This document shows positions 1-7,682 of a stretch of 11,351 nt of DNA, piece after piece. The stretch lies in assembly GCA_003537495.1 (NCBI GenBank), contig DPSB01000176.1, forward strand, positions 1 to 11,351, read 5' to 3'. Source of the stretch: Cytophagales bacterium (GTDB lineage: Bacteria; Bacteroidota; Bacteroidia; Cytophagales; Cyclobacteriaceae). Position numbers and translations under genes: made by a program. Every line of letters begins with the position of its first letter. Position 1 is the stretch's first letter. The notes below the pieces were generated by a model, which did no database searches, was not told the DNA's origin, and saw only the letters and a program-made list of their open reading frames with translations.

Positions 1-614
1 TTTTCTTTTTTTCCGGCAGCAAATCCTGGCGTACCTTTTTCAATTATAAAAGCGGTCATTCCGTGCGAGTCGCCTACTTGGCCGGTGCGTGCAATTACCA
101 CGGCTACATCGCCAGATTTTCCATGTGTGATAAAATTCTTTGCTCCGTTAATCACATAATAATCGCCATCTTTTATAGCAACCGTTCGCATGTTGCCTGC
201 ATCCGATCCGGTGTTGGGCTCGGTTAATCCCCACGCACCAATCCATTCGCCAGAAGCAAGTTTGGGAAGGTATTTCAGTTTTTGTTCCTCGTTGGCATGT
301 TGCAAAATGTGGCCCGTACAAAGCGAGTTATGAGCTGCAACTGATAATCCAATGGAGCCATCCATTTTAGAAATCTCCACAAGGGCAGTAACATATTCAT
401 GATAGCCAAAACCAGAGCCACCATATTCTTCCGGCACCAACACGCCCATCAGGCCAAGTCCACCCATTTTTCTAAATAAGTCAACCGGAAAATGCTGTGC
501 TTCATCCCACTCCATGCTGAATGGTTTTATTTCACGCGCTCCAAAATCGCGAACCATTTGTGCAATCATTTTCTGATTCTCACTTACATCAAAACTCGTT
601 ACAGTCTCCATCAT
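1..614 (-). CDS. Acyl-CoA dehydrogenase, N-terminal part (runs off left edge)
   Basis: FAD-dependent acyl-CoA dehydrogenase, which oxidises an acyl-CoA thioester to the trans-2-enoyl-CoA and passes electrons to ETF, in fatty-acid or branched-chain amino-acid breakdown. The visible 204 codons begin MMETVTSF at the ATG at 614. They cover the N-terminal helical domain (about residues 8-120, with LVPEEYGGSG near 59-68) and the start of the middle beta domain. The family signature WGLTEPNTGSDAG falls at 128-140 and NGAKNFITHG at 156-165, both contacting flavin and substrate. The C-terminal domain with the catalytic glutamate is outside the window, so substrate class cannot be decided. The ATG at 611 is an equally possible start. 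An ATG at 622 is out of frame and stops after two codons. A good promoter lies just upstream (633-663), leaving a leader of only about a dozen bases. The family call is secure. Confidence 0.93.
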   Translation of the reverse strand, partial: MMETVTSFDVSENQKMIAQMVRDFGAREIKPFSMEWDEAQHFPVDLFRKMGGLGLMGVLVPEEYGGSGFGYHEYVTALVEISKMDGSIGLSVAAHNSLCTGHILQHANEEQKLKYLPKLASGEWIGAWGLTEPNTGSDAGNMRTVAIKDGDYYVINGAKNFITHGKSGDVAVVIARTGQVGDSHGMTAFIIEKGTPGFAAGKKE

Positions 615-632
615 CAAATCATTTTAAGAAGG

Positions 633-663
633 CAAATGTAAGCCTAAATCCAATTAGACCAAA
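633..663 (-). promoter_or_regulatory. Bacteroidota-type promoter for the acyl-CoA dehydrogenase gene
   Basis: Read on the minus strand, TTTG (660-663) is followed by exactly 19 bases and then TACATTTG (633-640). This matches both parts of the Bacteroidota sigma-ABfr consensus (TTTG, 19-21 bases, TAnnTTTG) without a mismatch. The predicted transcript start is near 627, about 13 bases before the ATG. The call is pattern-based; no expression evidence is available. Confidence 0.72.
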
Positions 664-713
664 CAACTGTTAGGCGAATCGAATATTATCTAAAAGACTA
701 GAAAAAAAGGCCT

Positions 714-732
714 CCTTTAACCCACTTAAAGG
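714..732. promoter_or_regulatory. 19-base palindrome abutting the ugd promoter -7 box; possible operator
   Basis: CCTTTAA (714-720), spacer CCCAC, TTAAAGG (726-732) form a perfect 7-bp inverted repeat. It ends one base before the candidate -7 box of the sugar-nucleotide genes and fills the usual -33 to -7 spacer. A dimeric regulator site is a reasonable inference. A terminator is less likely because the flanking genes diverge and no transcript should end here. No regulator family is recognised. Confidence 0.35.
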
Positions 733-733
733 T

Positions 734-741
734 TATTTTTG
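734..741 (+). promoter_or_regulatory. Candidate -7 box of the ugd promoter
   Basis: TATTTTTG matches the Bacteroidota TAnnTTTG -7 element exactly and lies 34 bases before the ugd ATG, giving a short leader of about 28 bases. No TTTG is present at the expected 19-21 bases upstream (that stretch reads GCCTC), so the -33 half is missing. The promoter may therefore be weak or activator-dependent, or the match may be chance in a T-rich stretch. Confidence 0.42.
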
Positions 742-775
742 CCCCCTCTAATAACGAAACTCTAAACACCCTTCC

Positions 776-2089
776 ATGAAAATTGCGGTTGTTGGCACCG
801 GCTATGTTGGATTAGTTACCGGTACTTGCTTTGCTGAAACAGGCAATACTGTTACATGTGTTGATATCGATCCAGAGAAAGTAAAAAAATTAAGTGGTGG
901 AAAAATAACCATCTACGAACCTGGTCTTGAACAACTCTTCGAACGCAACCTGAATCAGGGGCGTTTGTTTTTCACCACCAATCTTGCTGAAGGAATAAAA
1001 GATGCGCAGGTTATTTTTCTCGCGTTACCAACTCCTCCGGGCGAAGATGGCTCAGCCGATTTGAAATATATTCTTGGGGTAGCAACAGACTTAGGCCCAC
1101 TTTTAAAACAGTATACAGTTGTGATTGATAAGAGTACCGTACCTGTTGGAACAGCAGATAAGGTGCGCGAGCGAATTGCAGCAAAAGCAACTGTAGAATT
1201 TGATGTGGTTTCAAACCCGGAGTTTTTACGCGAAGGTGTTGCCGTAGATGATTTCATGAAACCAGAACGCGTTGTAATCGGAACAACATCAGCGAAAGCT
1301 AGAAAAATAATGGAGGCTCTTTATGCGCCATTTGTCCGTCAGGGAAATCCGCTTGTGTTTATGGATGAGCGTTCGGCCGAACTTACCAAGTATGCGGCTA
1401 ATTCGTTTCTGGCCACTAAAATTTCATTCATGAATGAAATTGCAAACCTCTGCGAATTGGTTGGGGCCGATGTAGATGCTGTGCGTAAAGGAATTGGTAC
1501 AGATAGCCGCATCGGTAAACGCTTTTTGTTTCCGGGAATTGGCTATGGTGGAAGTTGCTTCCCGAAAGATGTGCAGGCGTTAGCAAAATCATCAGCCGAT
1601 GTACAGTATGATTTCAAAATTCTTACGGCTGTAATGGAAGTAAATGCCGATCAGAAAACAAAACTGATTCCGCGCATCAAAGATTATTATTGGGGCAACC
1701 TGAAAGGAAAAGTTTTTGCCATGTGGGGGCTTTCCTTCAAACCTCACACCGATGACATCCGCGAGGCTCCGGCACTTTATAACATTGAAGAATTGATTAA
1801 TGCTGGTGCAATAGTAAAAGCACACGATCCTGAGTCGATGGAAAATGTGCAACGTTTGCTTGGCGATAAAATTCAGTTTTGTAAAACACCTTACGAAGCT
1901 GCCGAAGGTGCTGATGCTATTTTTATTGCTACTGAATGGCCGGAGTTCCGCACACCCGACTTCGATAAAATTTCAGCGGCATTAAAAGCCAAAGTAATTT
2001 TTGATGGTCGTAACCTGTACGATCTGCAACAGATGAAAGATTTAGGATATACATACTTCAGCATCGGACGCGAAACAATTTATGGCTAA
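776..2089 (+). CDS. ugd: UDP-glucose 6-dehydrogenase
   Basis: Cytoplasmic NAD-dependent enzyme that oxidises UDP-glucose twice to UDP-glucuronate, a precursor for capsule, exopolysaccharide and LPS sugars. At 437 aa it has the normal length for the bacterial UDP-glucose/GDP-mannose dehydrogenase family. An N-terminal Rossmann fold opens with GTGYVG (7-12). Active-site stretches follow: DKSTVPVGT (118-126), NPEFLREG (147-154, with Glu149), and [14 protein letters not shown] (202-215, with Lys205). The catalytic cysteine is Cys261 in [10 protein letters not shown] (257-266), with Asp265 nearby. The C-terminal UDP-binding domain carries [16 protein letters not shown] (317-332). All expected key residues are visible. 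The ATG at 776 places the Rossmann strand directly at the N-terminus, as usual. The stop overlaps the start of the next gene by 8 bases, so the two are surely cotranscribed and probably translationally coupled. Confidence 0.96.
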   Translation: MKIAVVGTGYVGLVTGTCFAETGNTVTCVDIDPEKVKKLSGGKITIYEPGLEQLFERNLNQGRLFFTTNLAEGIKDAQVIFLALPTPPGEDGSADLKYILGVATDLGPLLKQYTVVIDKSTVPVGTADKVRERIAAKATVEFDVVSNPEFLREGVAVDDFMKPERVVIGTTSAKARKIMEALYAPFVRQGNPLVFMDERSAELTKYAANSFLATKISFMNEIANLCELVGADVDAVRKGIGTDSRIGKRFLFPGIGYGGSCFPKDVQALAKSSADVQYDFKILTAVMEVNADQKTKLIPRIKDYYWGNLKGKVFAMWGLSFKPHTDDIREAPALYNIEELINAGAIVKAHDPESMENVQRLLGDKIQFCKTPYEAAEGADAIFIATEWPEFRTPDFDKISAALKAKVIFDGRNLYDLQQMKDLGYTYFSIGRETIYG

Positions 2090-3071
2090 GAAACGAGTAT
2101 TAATTACCGGGGGTGCCGGCTTTTTAGGTTCGCATTTGTGCGATCGCTTTATCAAAGAAGGCTTCTATGTAATTGCGATGGATAACCTGATAACAGGCGA
2201 TCTGCGCAACATCGAACATTTATTCAAGCACCCTGATTTTGAATTTTATCATCACGATGTTTCAAAGTTTGTGCATGTACCGGGCGAGTTGGATTACATT
2301 CTACATTTTGCATCGCCTGCCAGCCCGATTGATTACCTGAAAATTCCAATTCAGACATTGAAGGTTGGTTCTTTAGGAACTCATAATCTGTTGGGGTTGG
2401 CGCGTGCCAAAAAAGCACGCATCATCATTGCTTCAACTTCTGAAGTATATGGCGACCCAACCGTGCATCCGCAAACAGAAGAGTACTACGGTAATGTAAA
2501 CACCGTTGGCCCTCGTGGTGTGTACGATGAAGCCAAACGTTTTCAGGAGGCCATCACCATGGCCTACCATACTTTCCACGGATTGGAAACCCGCATTGTG
2601 CGCATCTTCAATACGTATGGGCCACGCATGCGTCTAAACGATGGGCGCGTGTTGCCAGCATTTATCGGGCAGGCTTTGCGCGGAGAAGACCTTACCATTT
2701 TTGGCGATGGCTCTCAAACCCGTTCATTCTGTTATGTGGATGATTTAGTAGAGGGTATCTACCGGTTATTGATGTCGGATTATGCGCAGCCGGTTAATAT
2801 TGGTAACCCAAGTGAGATTACCATTAAAGAGTTTGCTGAGGAAATTATTAAGCTAACGGGTACTAACCAAAAGGTGGTTTACCACGATTTACCTAAGGAT
2901 GATCCGAAACAACGCCAACCTGATATTACCAAAGCCAAACAGATTTTGGGCTGGGAACCAAAAGTTTCCAGAGCCGAAGGATTAAAGATTACGTACGAGT
3001 ATTTTAAATCGCTACCCAAAGAAGTACTTTATCAACGCGACCACAAGAGTTTTGATGGTTACAATAAGTAG
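2082..3071 (+). CDS. uxs: UDP-glucuronate decarboxylase (UDP-xylose synthase)
   Basis: NAD-dependent extended short-chain dehydrogenase/reductase that decarboxylates UDP-glucuronate to UDP-xylose. The 329-aa length fits the bacterial UXS group. The Rossmann motif GGAGFLGSH is at 10-18. The UXS-type stretch TSEVYGDP (119-126) contains Glu121, and [12 protein letters not shown] (129-140) is followed by GPR. The catalytic pair is Tyr148 and Lys152 in YDEAKR, and [10 protein letters not shown] (174-183) is the conserved substrate-domain strand. Arg278 in QRQPDI sits where UXS enzymes have a conserved active-site arginine (from memory of the family). A general dTDP-glucose dehydratase is less likely given the TSEVYGDP and GNVN..GPR signature. 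The gene starts inside the last codons of ugd, whose product is its substrate, so UDP-glucose to UDP-xylose is encoded as one unit. Confidence 0.93.
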   Translation: MAKKRVLITGGAGFLGSHLCDRFIKEGFYVIAMDNLITGDLRNIEHLFKHPDFEFYHHDVSKFVHVPGELDYILHFASPASPIDYLKIPIQTLKVGSLGTHNLLGLARAKKARIIIASTSEVYGDPTVHPQTEEYYGNVNTVGPRGVYDEAKRFQEAITMAYHTFHGLETRIVRIFNTYGPRMRLNDGRVLPAFIGQALRGEDLTIFGDGSQTRSFCYVDDLVEGIYRLLMSDYAQPVNIGNPSEITIKEFAEEIIKLTGTNQKVVYHDLPKDDPKQRQPDITKAKQILGWEPKVSRAEGLKITYEYFKSLPKEVLYQRDHKSFDGYNK

Positions 3072-3073
3072 CT

Positions 3074-3104
3074 ATTGCGTGAAAGTATTTTTTTAATACC
3101 TTTG
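3074..3104 (+). promoter_or_regulatory. Bacteroidota-type promoter for rimP-nusA-infB
   Basis: ATTG (3074-3077, one mismatch to TTTG), a 19-base spacer, then TACCTTTG (3097-3104, exact TAnnTTTG). It begins three bases after the uxs stop codon. The predicted transcript start is around 3109-3112, which leaves a leader of about 60 bases containing a strong hairpin before the rimP ATG at 3171. Its position also argues against translating anything upstream of 3110 as part of rimP. Confidence 0.7.
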
Positions 3105-3126
3105 CATCACTTCTTGACAAAAATCA

Positions 3127-3160
3127 AAAGAGGGGACCCAAAAGTCCCCTCTTTGTTTAT
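3127..3160 (+). terminator. Terminator-like hairpin in the rimP leader (uxs terminator or attenuator)
   Basis: AAAGAGGGGAC (3127-3137), loop CCAAAA, GTCCCCTCTTT (3144-3154): a perfect 11-bp stem followed by GTTTAT, with T-rich sequence from 3150 on. This has the form of an intrinsic terminator, with an imperfect U-tract. It lies 56 bases after the uxs stop, but also downstream of the predicted rimP promoter and 16 bases before the rimP ATG. It could end the ugd-uxs transcript, attenuate rimP-nusA-infB, or do both. Confidence 0.7.
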
Positions 3161-3170
3161 ACAAGTTTTA

Positions 3171-3632
3171 ATGGATATCGCACAAAAAATCCGGGAATTG
3201 GCTGAATCACATCTTACAGATGCAACGCATTTTGTGGTAGATGTGGTGATCAGCAAACATAAACCGCATAAAGTTTCTGTTTTTCTGGATGGTGATAATG
3301 GTATAACAATAGACCATTGCTCGAATTTAAGTCGCGCCTTGTCTGAAGATCTGGATAAACTGGATTTGATTAAGGATAACTACATGTTAGAGGTTGGTAC
3401 ACCAGGTTTAGATCAACCCCTAAAACTAAAGCGGCAGTTTGTAAAGAATATAGGGCGTGGACTAAAGGTTGTACGTAAGGATAAAACCACCTGGCAGGGC
3501 AAACTTACTGCAGCCACAGAAAGTGTAACCCTGGAGGTAGAAGAAAAAGTAGGTAAGAAAATGGAAATTAAACCGGTAGAAATACCCTATAGTGAAATAG
3601 AAAAAGCAATTGTAATAGTTTCGTTTAAATAG
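3171..3632 (+). CDS. rimP: Ribosome maturation factor RimP
   Basis: Cytoplasmic assembly factor for the small ribosomal subunit. The 153-aa product has the usual length and two-domain build. The N-terminal domain carries ITIDHCSNLSRALSEDLD (45-62) and YMLEVGTPGLDQPLK (71-85), the family's core signature (VxSPGLDxPL type). The C-terminal beta-barrel follows from about residue 90 (GRGLKVV, then TWQGKL). The ATG at 3171 was chosen over a longer TTG-initiated frame from 3075, because the extra 32 codons would span the promoter -7 box and the leader hairpin and match nothing in RimP. No Shine-Dalgarno sequence is seen; an A/T-rich stretch precedes the ATG, as is normal in this phylum. It is first in an operon with nusA (9-base gap) and infB, a very widespread arrangement. 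Confidence 0.95.
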   Translation: MDIAQKIRELAESHLTDATHFVVDVVISKHKPHKVSVFLDGDNGITIDHCSNLSRALSEDLDKLDLIKDNYMLEVGTPGLDQPLKLKRQFVKNIGRGLKVVRKDKTTWQGKLTAATESVTLEVEEKVGKKMEIKPVEIPYSEIEKAIVIVSFK

Positions 3633-3641
3633 TTAACAACT

Positions 3642-4886
3642 ATGGATGCCTCAACACTGATAGAATCGTTTGCAGATTTTGCCAAACAAAAAAACATCGA
3701 CCGCCCCACTATGATCCGGATTCTGGAAGACGTGTTCCGGAATATGATTCGTAAAAAGTATATCGAAGACGATAACTTCGACATTATCGTGAATGCAGAT
3801 AAAGGCGATTTGGAAATCTGGCGCTTCCGCGAAATTGTGGATGATGATTCTGAAGACATTTGGGAGCATGATAAAATCAGTTTATCAGAACCTCAAAAAA
3901 TTGAGGCCGACTTTGAAGTAGGCGAAGAAGTTGCTGAGCAGGTTTACCTGGAAGATTTTGGTCGCAGAGCGGTAACGACTGCACGCCAAACACTGATGCA
4001 AAAAGTAAAGGATCTTGAAAAAGATATCCTGTATCAAAAGTATAAAGACTTAGTGGGTGAAATTATTGCCGGAGAAGTTTATCAGGTATTGGGTCGCGAG
4101 GTATTATTGATTGATGCAGAGGGAAATGAAATTTCTATTCCGCGCAGCGAACAAATTCAAAAAGACCGCTACCGCAAAGGCGAAAATGTTCGTGCCGTGG
4201 TGCATAAGGTTGACATGGTAAACGGTAGCCCGAAAATCATTTTATCACGCACGGCACCAGCGTTTGTAGAACGTTTGTTCGAGCAGGAAGTGCCTGAAGT
4301 GTATGATGGACTGATTACTATTAAGAAAGTAGTTCGCGAACCAGGCGAGCGCGCTAAAGTAGCGGTAGAATCTTACGATGATCGTATCGACCCGGTGGGT
4401 GCTTGCGTAGGGATGAAGGGCTCGCGCATTCATGCCATTGTGCGCGAGTTGCAAAACGAAAACATTGATGTAATCAACTATACCGAGAACCTGGAGCTGT
4501 TTATTCAGCGAGCGTTAAGTCCGGCTAAAATAGTGAGCATCAAAATAGATAAAGACAATAACCGTGTGTCGGTGTTTCTAAAGCCCGATCAGGTATCGTT
4601 GGCTATTGGTAAGGGTGGCCTTAACATTAAACTGGCCAGCAGGTTAGTAGGTATGGAAATAGATGTGTTCCGCGAAACCGATGGCGAACAGGAAGAAGAT
4701 GTTGATCTGGATGAGTTTGGAGACGAGATTGAAAGCTGGGTAATAGATGAACTTAAGCGCATTGGTCTCGATTCTGCCAAGAGCGTACTTAACCTGAACA
4801 AGGAGGAGTTAGTACGTAGAACCGATCTGGAAGAAGAGACAATCGATAGCGTATTGGGTGTGTTGAAGAAGGAGTTCGAACAATAA
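3642..4886 (+). CDS. nusA: Transcription termination/antitermination factor NusA
   Basis: RNA-polymerase-bound elongation factor that modulates pausing, intrinsic termination and antitermination. At 414 aa it has the NusA core. The N-terminal polymerase-binding domain spans about 1-135, an S1 RNA-binding domain about 138-205 (GEVYQVLGREVLLIDAEG, 144-161), KH1 about 245-290 with VGMKGSR (256-262), and KH2 about 310-345 with AIGKGGLNIKLA (321-332). An acidic linker (EQEEDVDLDEFGDE, 349-362) leads to a short helical tail (365-414) resembling one helix-hairpin-helix-type unit. It lacks the two full acidic repeats of E. coli NusA, which are about 80 residues longer, as expected outside Proteobacteria. 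It sits 9 bases after rimP and 38 before infB. A terminator-like hairpin in the operon leader makes self-regulation plausible, but that is inference. Confidence 0.97.
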   Translation: MDASTLIESFADFAKQKNIDRPTMIRILEDVFRNMIRKKYIEDDNFDIIVNADKGDLEIWRFREIVDDDSEDIWEHDKISLSEPQKIEADFEVGEEVAEQVYLEDFGRRAVTTARQTLMQKVKDLEKDILYQKYKDLVGEIIAGEVYQVLGREVLLIDAEGNEISIPRSEQIQKDRYRKGENVRAVVHKVDMVNGSPKIILSRTAPAFVERLFEQEVPEVYDGLITIKKVVREPGERAKVAVESYDDRIDPVGACVGMKGSRIHAIVRELQNENIDVINYTENLELFIQRALSPAKIVSIKIDKDNNRVSVFLKPDQVSLAIGKGGLNIKLASRLVGMEIDVFRETDGEQEEDVDLDEFGDEIESWVIDELKRIGLDSAKSVLNLNKEELVRRTDLEEETIDSVLGVLKKEFEQ

Positions 4887-4924
4887 AATCAAAGTAAAAT
4901 AATTTAAATAGCGATATTTGGGGC

Positions 4925-7612
4925 ATGGCAGAAGATAAAGGCATAAGACTGGGGCAGGCATCTCGCAAACTCAATGTGGGCCACAATACCATTTTGGATT
5001 TTTTGGCAAAAAAGGGTTTTAGTGTAGAGAATAATCCCAATGCAAAACTTACGGCCGAACAGTTTGCCATGCTTTCGAAGGAATTTGCTTCGTCAGCATC
5101 TGAGAAGGCAGAGGCATCGGGATTAACTATTGGCATTAAACTTAATGAACCACCACCGGCCAAAGTAGAACCTGAAGTGGTTGTTCGTAAAAAGACCGAT
5201 GAGGAAGATAATGTTCTGATTAAAAACCTCGGCTCCAAAGAAATTGTTAAGCCGAAAGAAGAACCTAAAACCGAAAAAGTGGAGGTGGAAAAACCAAAAC
5301 TGGAAGGTATAAAGGTTATTGGCAAGATAGAACTTGATCAGGATAAGAAGAAGCCCAAGAAAGAAGAGAAGAAGGAAGAAAAGGTTGAAGTAGAAGCCAA
5401 GCCCGAGGTTAAACAAGAAGAAAAGAAGCCTGTTGTTGAGAAAGTAGTTGAACCACAACAACCCGAACTTGAAACAATTAAAGCCAAAGCGGATAAGCTG
5501 CAGGGTTTAAAAGTTGTAGATAAGATTGCGTTGCCGGTAGAAAAAAAGAAAGAACCGGTTGCTTCTTCTGATCTTAACAAAACCAATGCGCAAAAGCGTC
5601 CGCGCAAGCGATTGGATACCGGCCGTCCGGTGGCCCCTTCGGGTGGTAATCAACAACAACGAGGTAACCAAAAATCATTTCAACCGCGCCAGCAAAAAGC
5701 TGAACCAACCGATAAGGAAATTCAAGACCAGATTCGTGCTACGCTTGCCAAGCTTAGTGGAAACCAGAAAAAAGTTTCCGGGGCCAAGTATCGTAAAGAA
5801 AAACGACAGGCTATTTCTGATGCCGAGGAAGAGCGTTTGTTGAAAGAACAAGAATCATCTAAAACGCTTAAGGTAACGGAGTTTATTTCTGCTAATGATT
5901 TAGCTTCGTTAATGAACGTATCGGTAAACGATGTAATCTCAACCTGTATGGGTTTGGGTATGTTCGTTTCGATTAACCAACGGTTAGATGCAGAAGCCAT
6001 AACCGTAATTTCCGATGAGTTTGGTTACGATGTTCAATTCACAACTTCAACCGAAGAAGAAGTAGAGCAAGAGCAGGAGCAGGATGCTGAAGAAGATTTA
6101 CAAGAGCGCGCCCCTATTGTAACCATCATGGGTCACGTGGATCATGGTAAAACTTCTTTACTCGATTACATTCGTAAAACAAAAGTTACAGCATCAGAAG
6201 CGGGTGGTATTACACAGCACATTGGTGCGTACGATGTAACTACCAAGAAAGGAAATAAGATTGCATTCTTAGATACGCCCGGCCACGAAGCGTTTACCGC
6301 GATGCGTGCACGTGGTGCAAAACTTACTGACATTGCCATTATTGTGGTAGCTGCAGATGATGATGTAATGCCACAAACCAAAGAAGCGATTAACCACGCA
6401 CAGGTTGCTGGTGTTCCAATTATTATCGCGATTAATAAAATTGATAAGCCGGGAGCAAATCCAGAAAAAGTAAAAGAATCACTTTCCAAGATCAACATTC
6501 TGGTTGAAGACTGGGGAGGTAAGTATCAGTGCCAGGCTATCTCAGCAAAAAATGGTCAGGGTATTGACGACCTGCTTGAGAAAGTATTACTAGAAGCAGA
6601 AATTTTAAATCTGAAAGCAAACCCTGATAAAGCGGCTGTAGGTTCTATCATTGAAGCATCGTTGGATAAGGGTCGGGGCTATGTCACTACACTGATGGTG
6701 CAAGCCGGAAGTCTGAGCGTGGGCGATGCCATGGTGGCTGGTTCAAACTTTGGCCGTGTAAAAGCCATGTTTGACGATACGGGCAAGCGCGTACAAAAAG
6801 TTGGGCCTTCAACACCGGTTCAGGTTTTAGGTTTGGATGGCGCGCCACAGGCGGGTGAAAAATTCCAGGTAATGGAAACCGATCGCGAAGCGCGTGAACT
6901 TGCCAACAAGCGGGGTCAGATTTTGCGCGAGCAAAGCATTCGTACCAAAAAGCATATTACACTGGATGAAATCGGAAGACGTTTAGCAATCGGTTCGTTC
7001 AAGCAATTGAATGTAATTGTAAAAGGTGATGTGGATGGTTCAGTAGAAGCATTGTCCGATTCGTTGTTGAAACTTTCAACTGAGAAAGTTGCCGTAGCCA
7101 TTATCCATAAAGGCGTAGGTCAGATTTCAGAATCGGATGTGTTGTTGGCTTCGGCTTCCGATGCGATTATTCTGGGCTTCCAGGTAAGACCATCTGCTTC
7201 AGCAAGAAGATTAGCCGAGAATGAAGAAATCGAAATCAGATTGTATTCTATCATCTACGATGCCATCGATGAGATAAAGGCAGCCATGGAAGGTATGCTC
7301 GAGAAGGAGATGGAGGAAGTGATTGTAGGTAATGCCGAAGTACGCGAAGTATTTAAGATTTCGAAAATAGGAACCGTGGCTGGTTGTATGGTTACCGATG
7401 GCTACGTGAAACGCAATAACCCTATTCGCTTAATCCGCGAAGGTATTGTGGTTTACTCGGGTGAGATGACGGCACTGAAGCGCTTTAAGGATGATGCCAG
7501 CGAAGTGAAAGCAGGTTTTGATTGTGGTATTAGTATTAAAAACCTAAACGATATAGAAGTAGGCGATGTAATTGAAAGCTACGAGAACCGCGAGGTAAAA
7601 AAGAAGGCTTAA
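4925..7612 (+). CDS. infB: Translation initiation factor IF-2
   Basis: GTPase that delivers initiator fMet-tRNA to the 30S subunit and promotes subunit joining. The 895-aa protein opens with an IF2_N helical domain (about 5-55, [20 protein letters not shown]). A long Lys/Glu/Pro-rich linker follows (about 75-235), then a Gln/Arg-rich basic patch (240-258) and a second IF2_N-like domain (about 314-373). The G domain carries G1 GHVDHGKT (403-410), G2 GGITQHIGA (427-435), G3 DTPGH (450-454), G4 NKID (504-507) and G5 SAK (540-542). Domains II, III and IV (tRNA-binding C2, ending near 890) complete it. The linker contains two near-copies of KLxGhKVhxKIxL (125-137 and 191-203). The start is the ATG at 4925, directly before the IF2_N domain. 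Last gene of the rimP operon, ending before a strong terminator. Confidence 0.98.
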   Translation: MAEDKGIRLGQASRKLNVGHNTILDFLAKKGFSVENNPNAKLTAEQFAMLSKEFASSASEKAEASGLTIGIKLNEPPPAKVEPEVVVRKKTDEEDNVLIKNLGSKEIVKPKEEPKTEKVEVEKPKLEGIKVIGKIELDQDKKKPKKEEKKEEKVEVEAKPEVKQEEKKPVVEKVVEPQQPELETIKAKADKLQGLKVVDKIALPVEKKKEPVASSDLNKTNAQKRPRKRLDTGRPVAPSGGNQQQRGNQKSFQPRQQKAEPTDKEIQDQIRATLAKLSGNQKKVSGAKYRKEKRQAISDAEEERLLKEQESSKTLKVTEFISANDLASLMNVSVNDVISTCMGLGMFVSINQRLDAEAITVISDEFGYDVQFTTSTEEEVEQEQEQDAEEDLQERAPIVTIMGHVDHGKTSLLDYIRKTKVTASEAGGITQHIGAYDVTTKKGNKIAFLDTPGHEAFTAMRARGAKLTDIAIIVVAADDDVMPQTKEAINHAQVAGVPIIIAINKIDKPGANPEKVKESLSKINILVEDWGGKYQCQAISAKNGQGIDDLLEKVLLEAEILNLKANPDKAAVGSIIEASLDKGRGYVTTLMVQAGSLSVGDAMVAGSNFGRVKAMFDDTGKRVQKVGPSTPVQVLGLDGAPQAGEKFQVMETDREARELANKRGQILREQSIRTKKHITLDEIGRRLAIGSFKQLNVIVKGDVDGSVEALSDSLLKLSTEKVAVAIIHKGVGQISESDVLLASASDAIILGFQVRPSASARRLAENEEIEIRLYSIIYDAIDEIKAAMEGMLEKEMEEVIVGNAEVREVFKISKIGTVAGCMVTDGYVKRNNPIRLIREGIVVYSGEMTALKRFKDDASEVKAGFDCGISIKNLNDIEVGDVIESYENREVKKKA
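5297..5533 (+). repeat. Two degenerate copies of a 13-residue motif in the IF-2 linker
   Basis: Within infB, residues 125-137 ([13 protein letters not shown], bases 5297-5335) and 191-203 ([13 protein letters not shown], bases 5495-5533) share the pattern K-L-x-G-[IL]-K-V-[IV]-x-K-I-x-L, 66 residues apart. They are the only hydrophobic islands in an otherwise charged, presumably disordered linker. This suggests a short linear binding motif rather than a DNA-level repeat. A weaker third relative may be [10 protein letters not shown] at 66-75. Confidence 0.55.
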
Positions 7613-7627
7613 TGATTTGAAACCCAT

Positions 7628-7664
7628 AAAAAAACCCTGATCGATTTTTCGGTCAGGGTTTTTG
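7628..7664. terminator. Bidirectional intrinsic terminator between infB and the LemA-family gene
   Basis: CCCTGATCGA (7635-7644), loop TTTT, TCGGTCAGGG (7649-7658): a 10-bp stem with one G-U wobble. It is extended by A-run/T-run pairing (A7628-7634, T7659-7663). The T-run downstream and the A-run upstream give a U-tract on either strand, so the hairpin can end both the rimP-nusA-infB transcript and the convergent lemA transcript, whose stop codon lies 19 bases away. Confidence 0.9.
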
Positions 7665-7682
7665 CTTTTAGATAGAACTGCA

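Noticed and set aside
714..741. Reading the 19-base palindrome plus following T-run as an intrinsic terminator
   Set aside because: The stem is A/T-rich and only 7 bp, and the flanking genes diverge, so no transcript is expected to end there. An operator fits better.
4890..4920. Possible internal promoter before infB (GATATTTG at 4913-4920)
   Set aside because: It has one mismatch to TAnnTTTG, the -33 position reads CAAA, and the implied transcript start would fall inside the infB start codon. The gap is an ordinary intra-operon spacer.
4789..5325. 178-codon open frame on the minus strand opposite the end of nusA and start of infB
   Set aside because: It is antisense to two certain genes. 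Its Ser/Phe/Leu-rich product is what the complement of the Lys/Glu-rich IF-2 linker produces, and it has no recognisable domain.
5339..5450. Purine-rich AAG/GAA-type low-complexity DNA, considered as a simple repeat or array
   Set aside because: It is explained by the Lys/Glu-rich IF-2 linker coding sequence. No regular unit length or spacer pattern is present.
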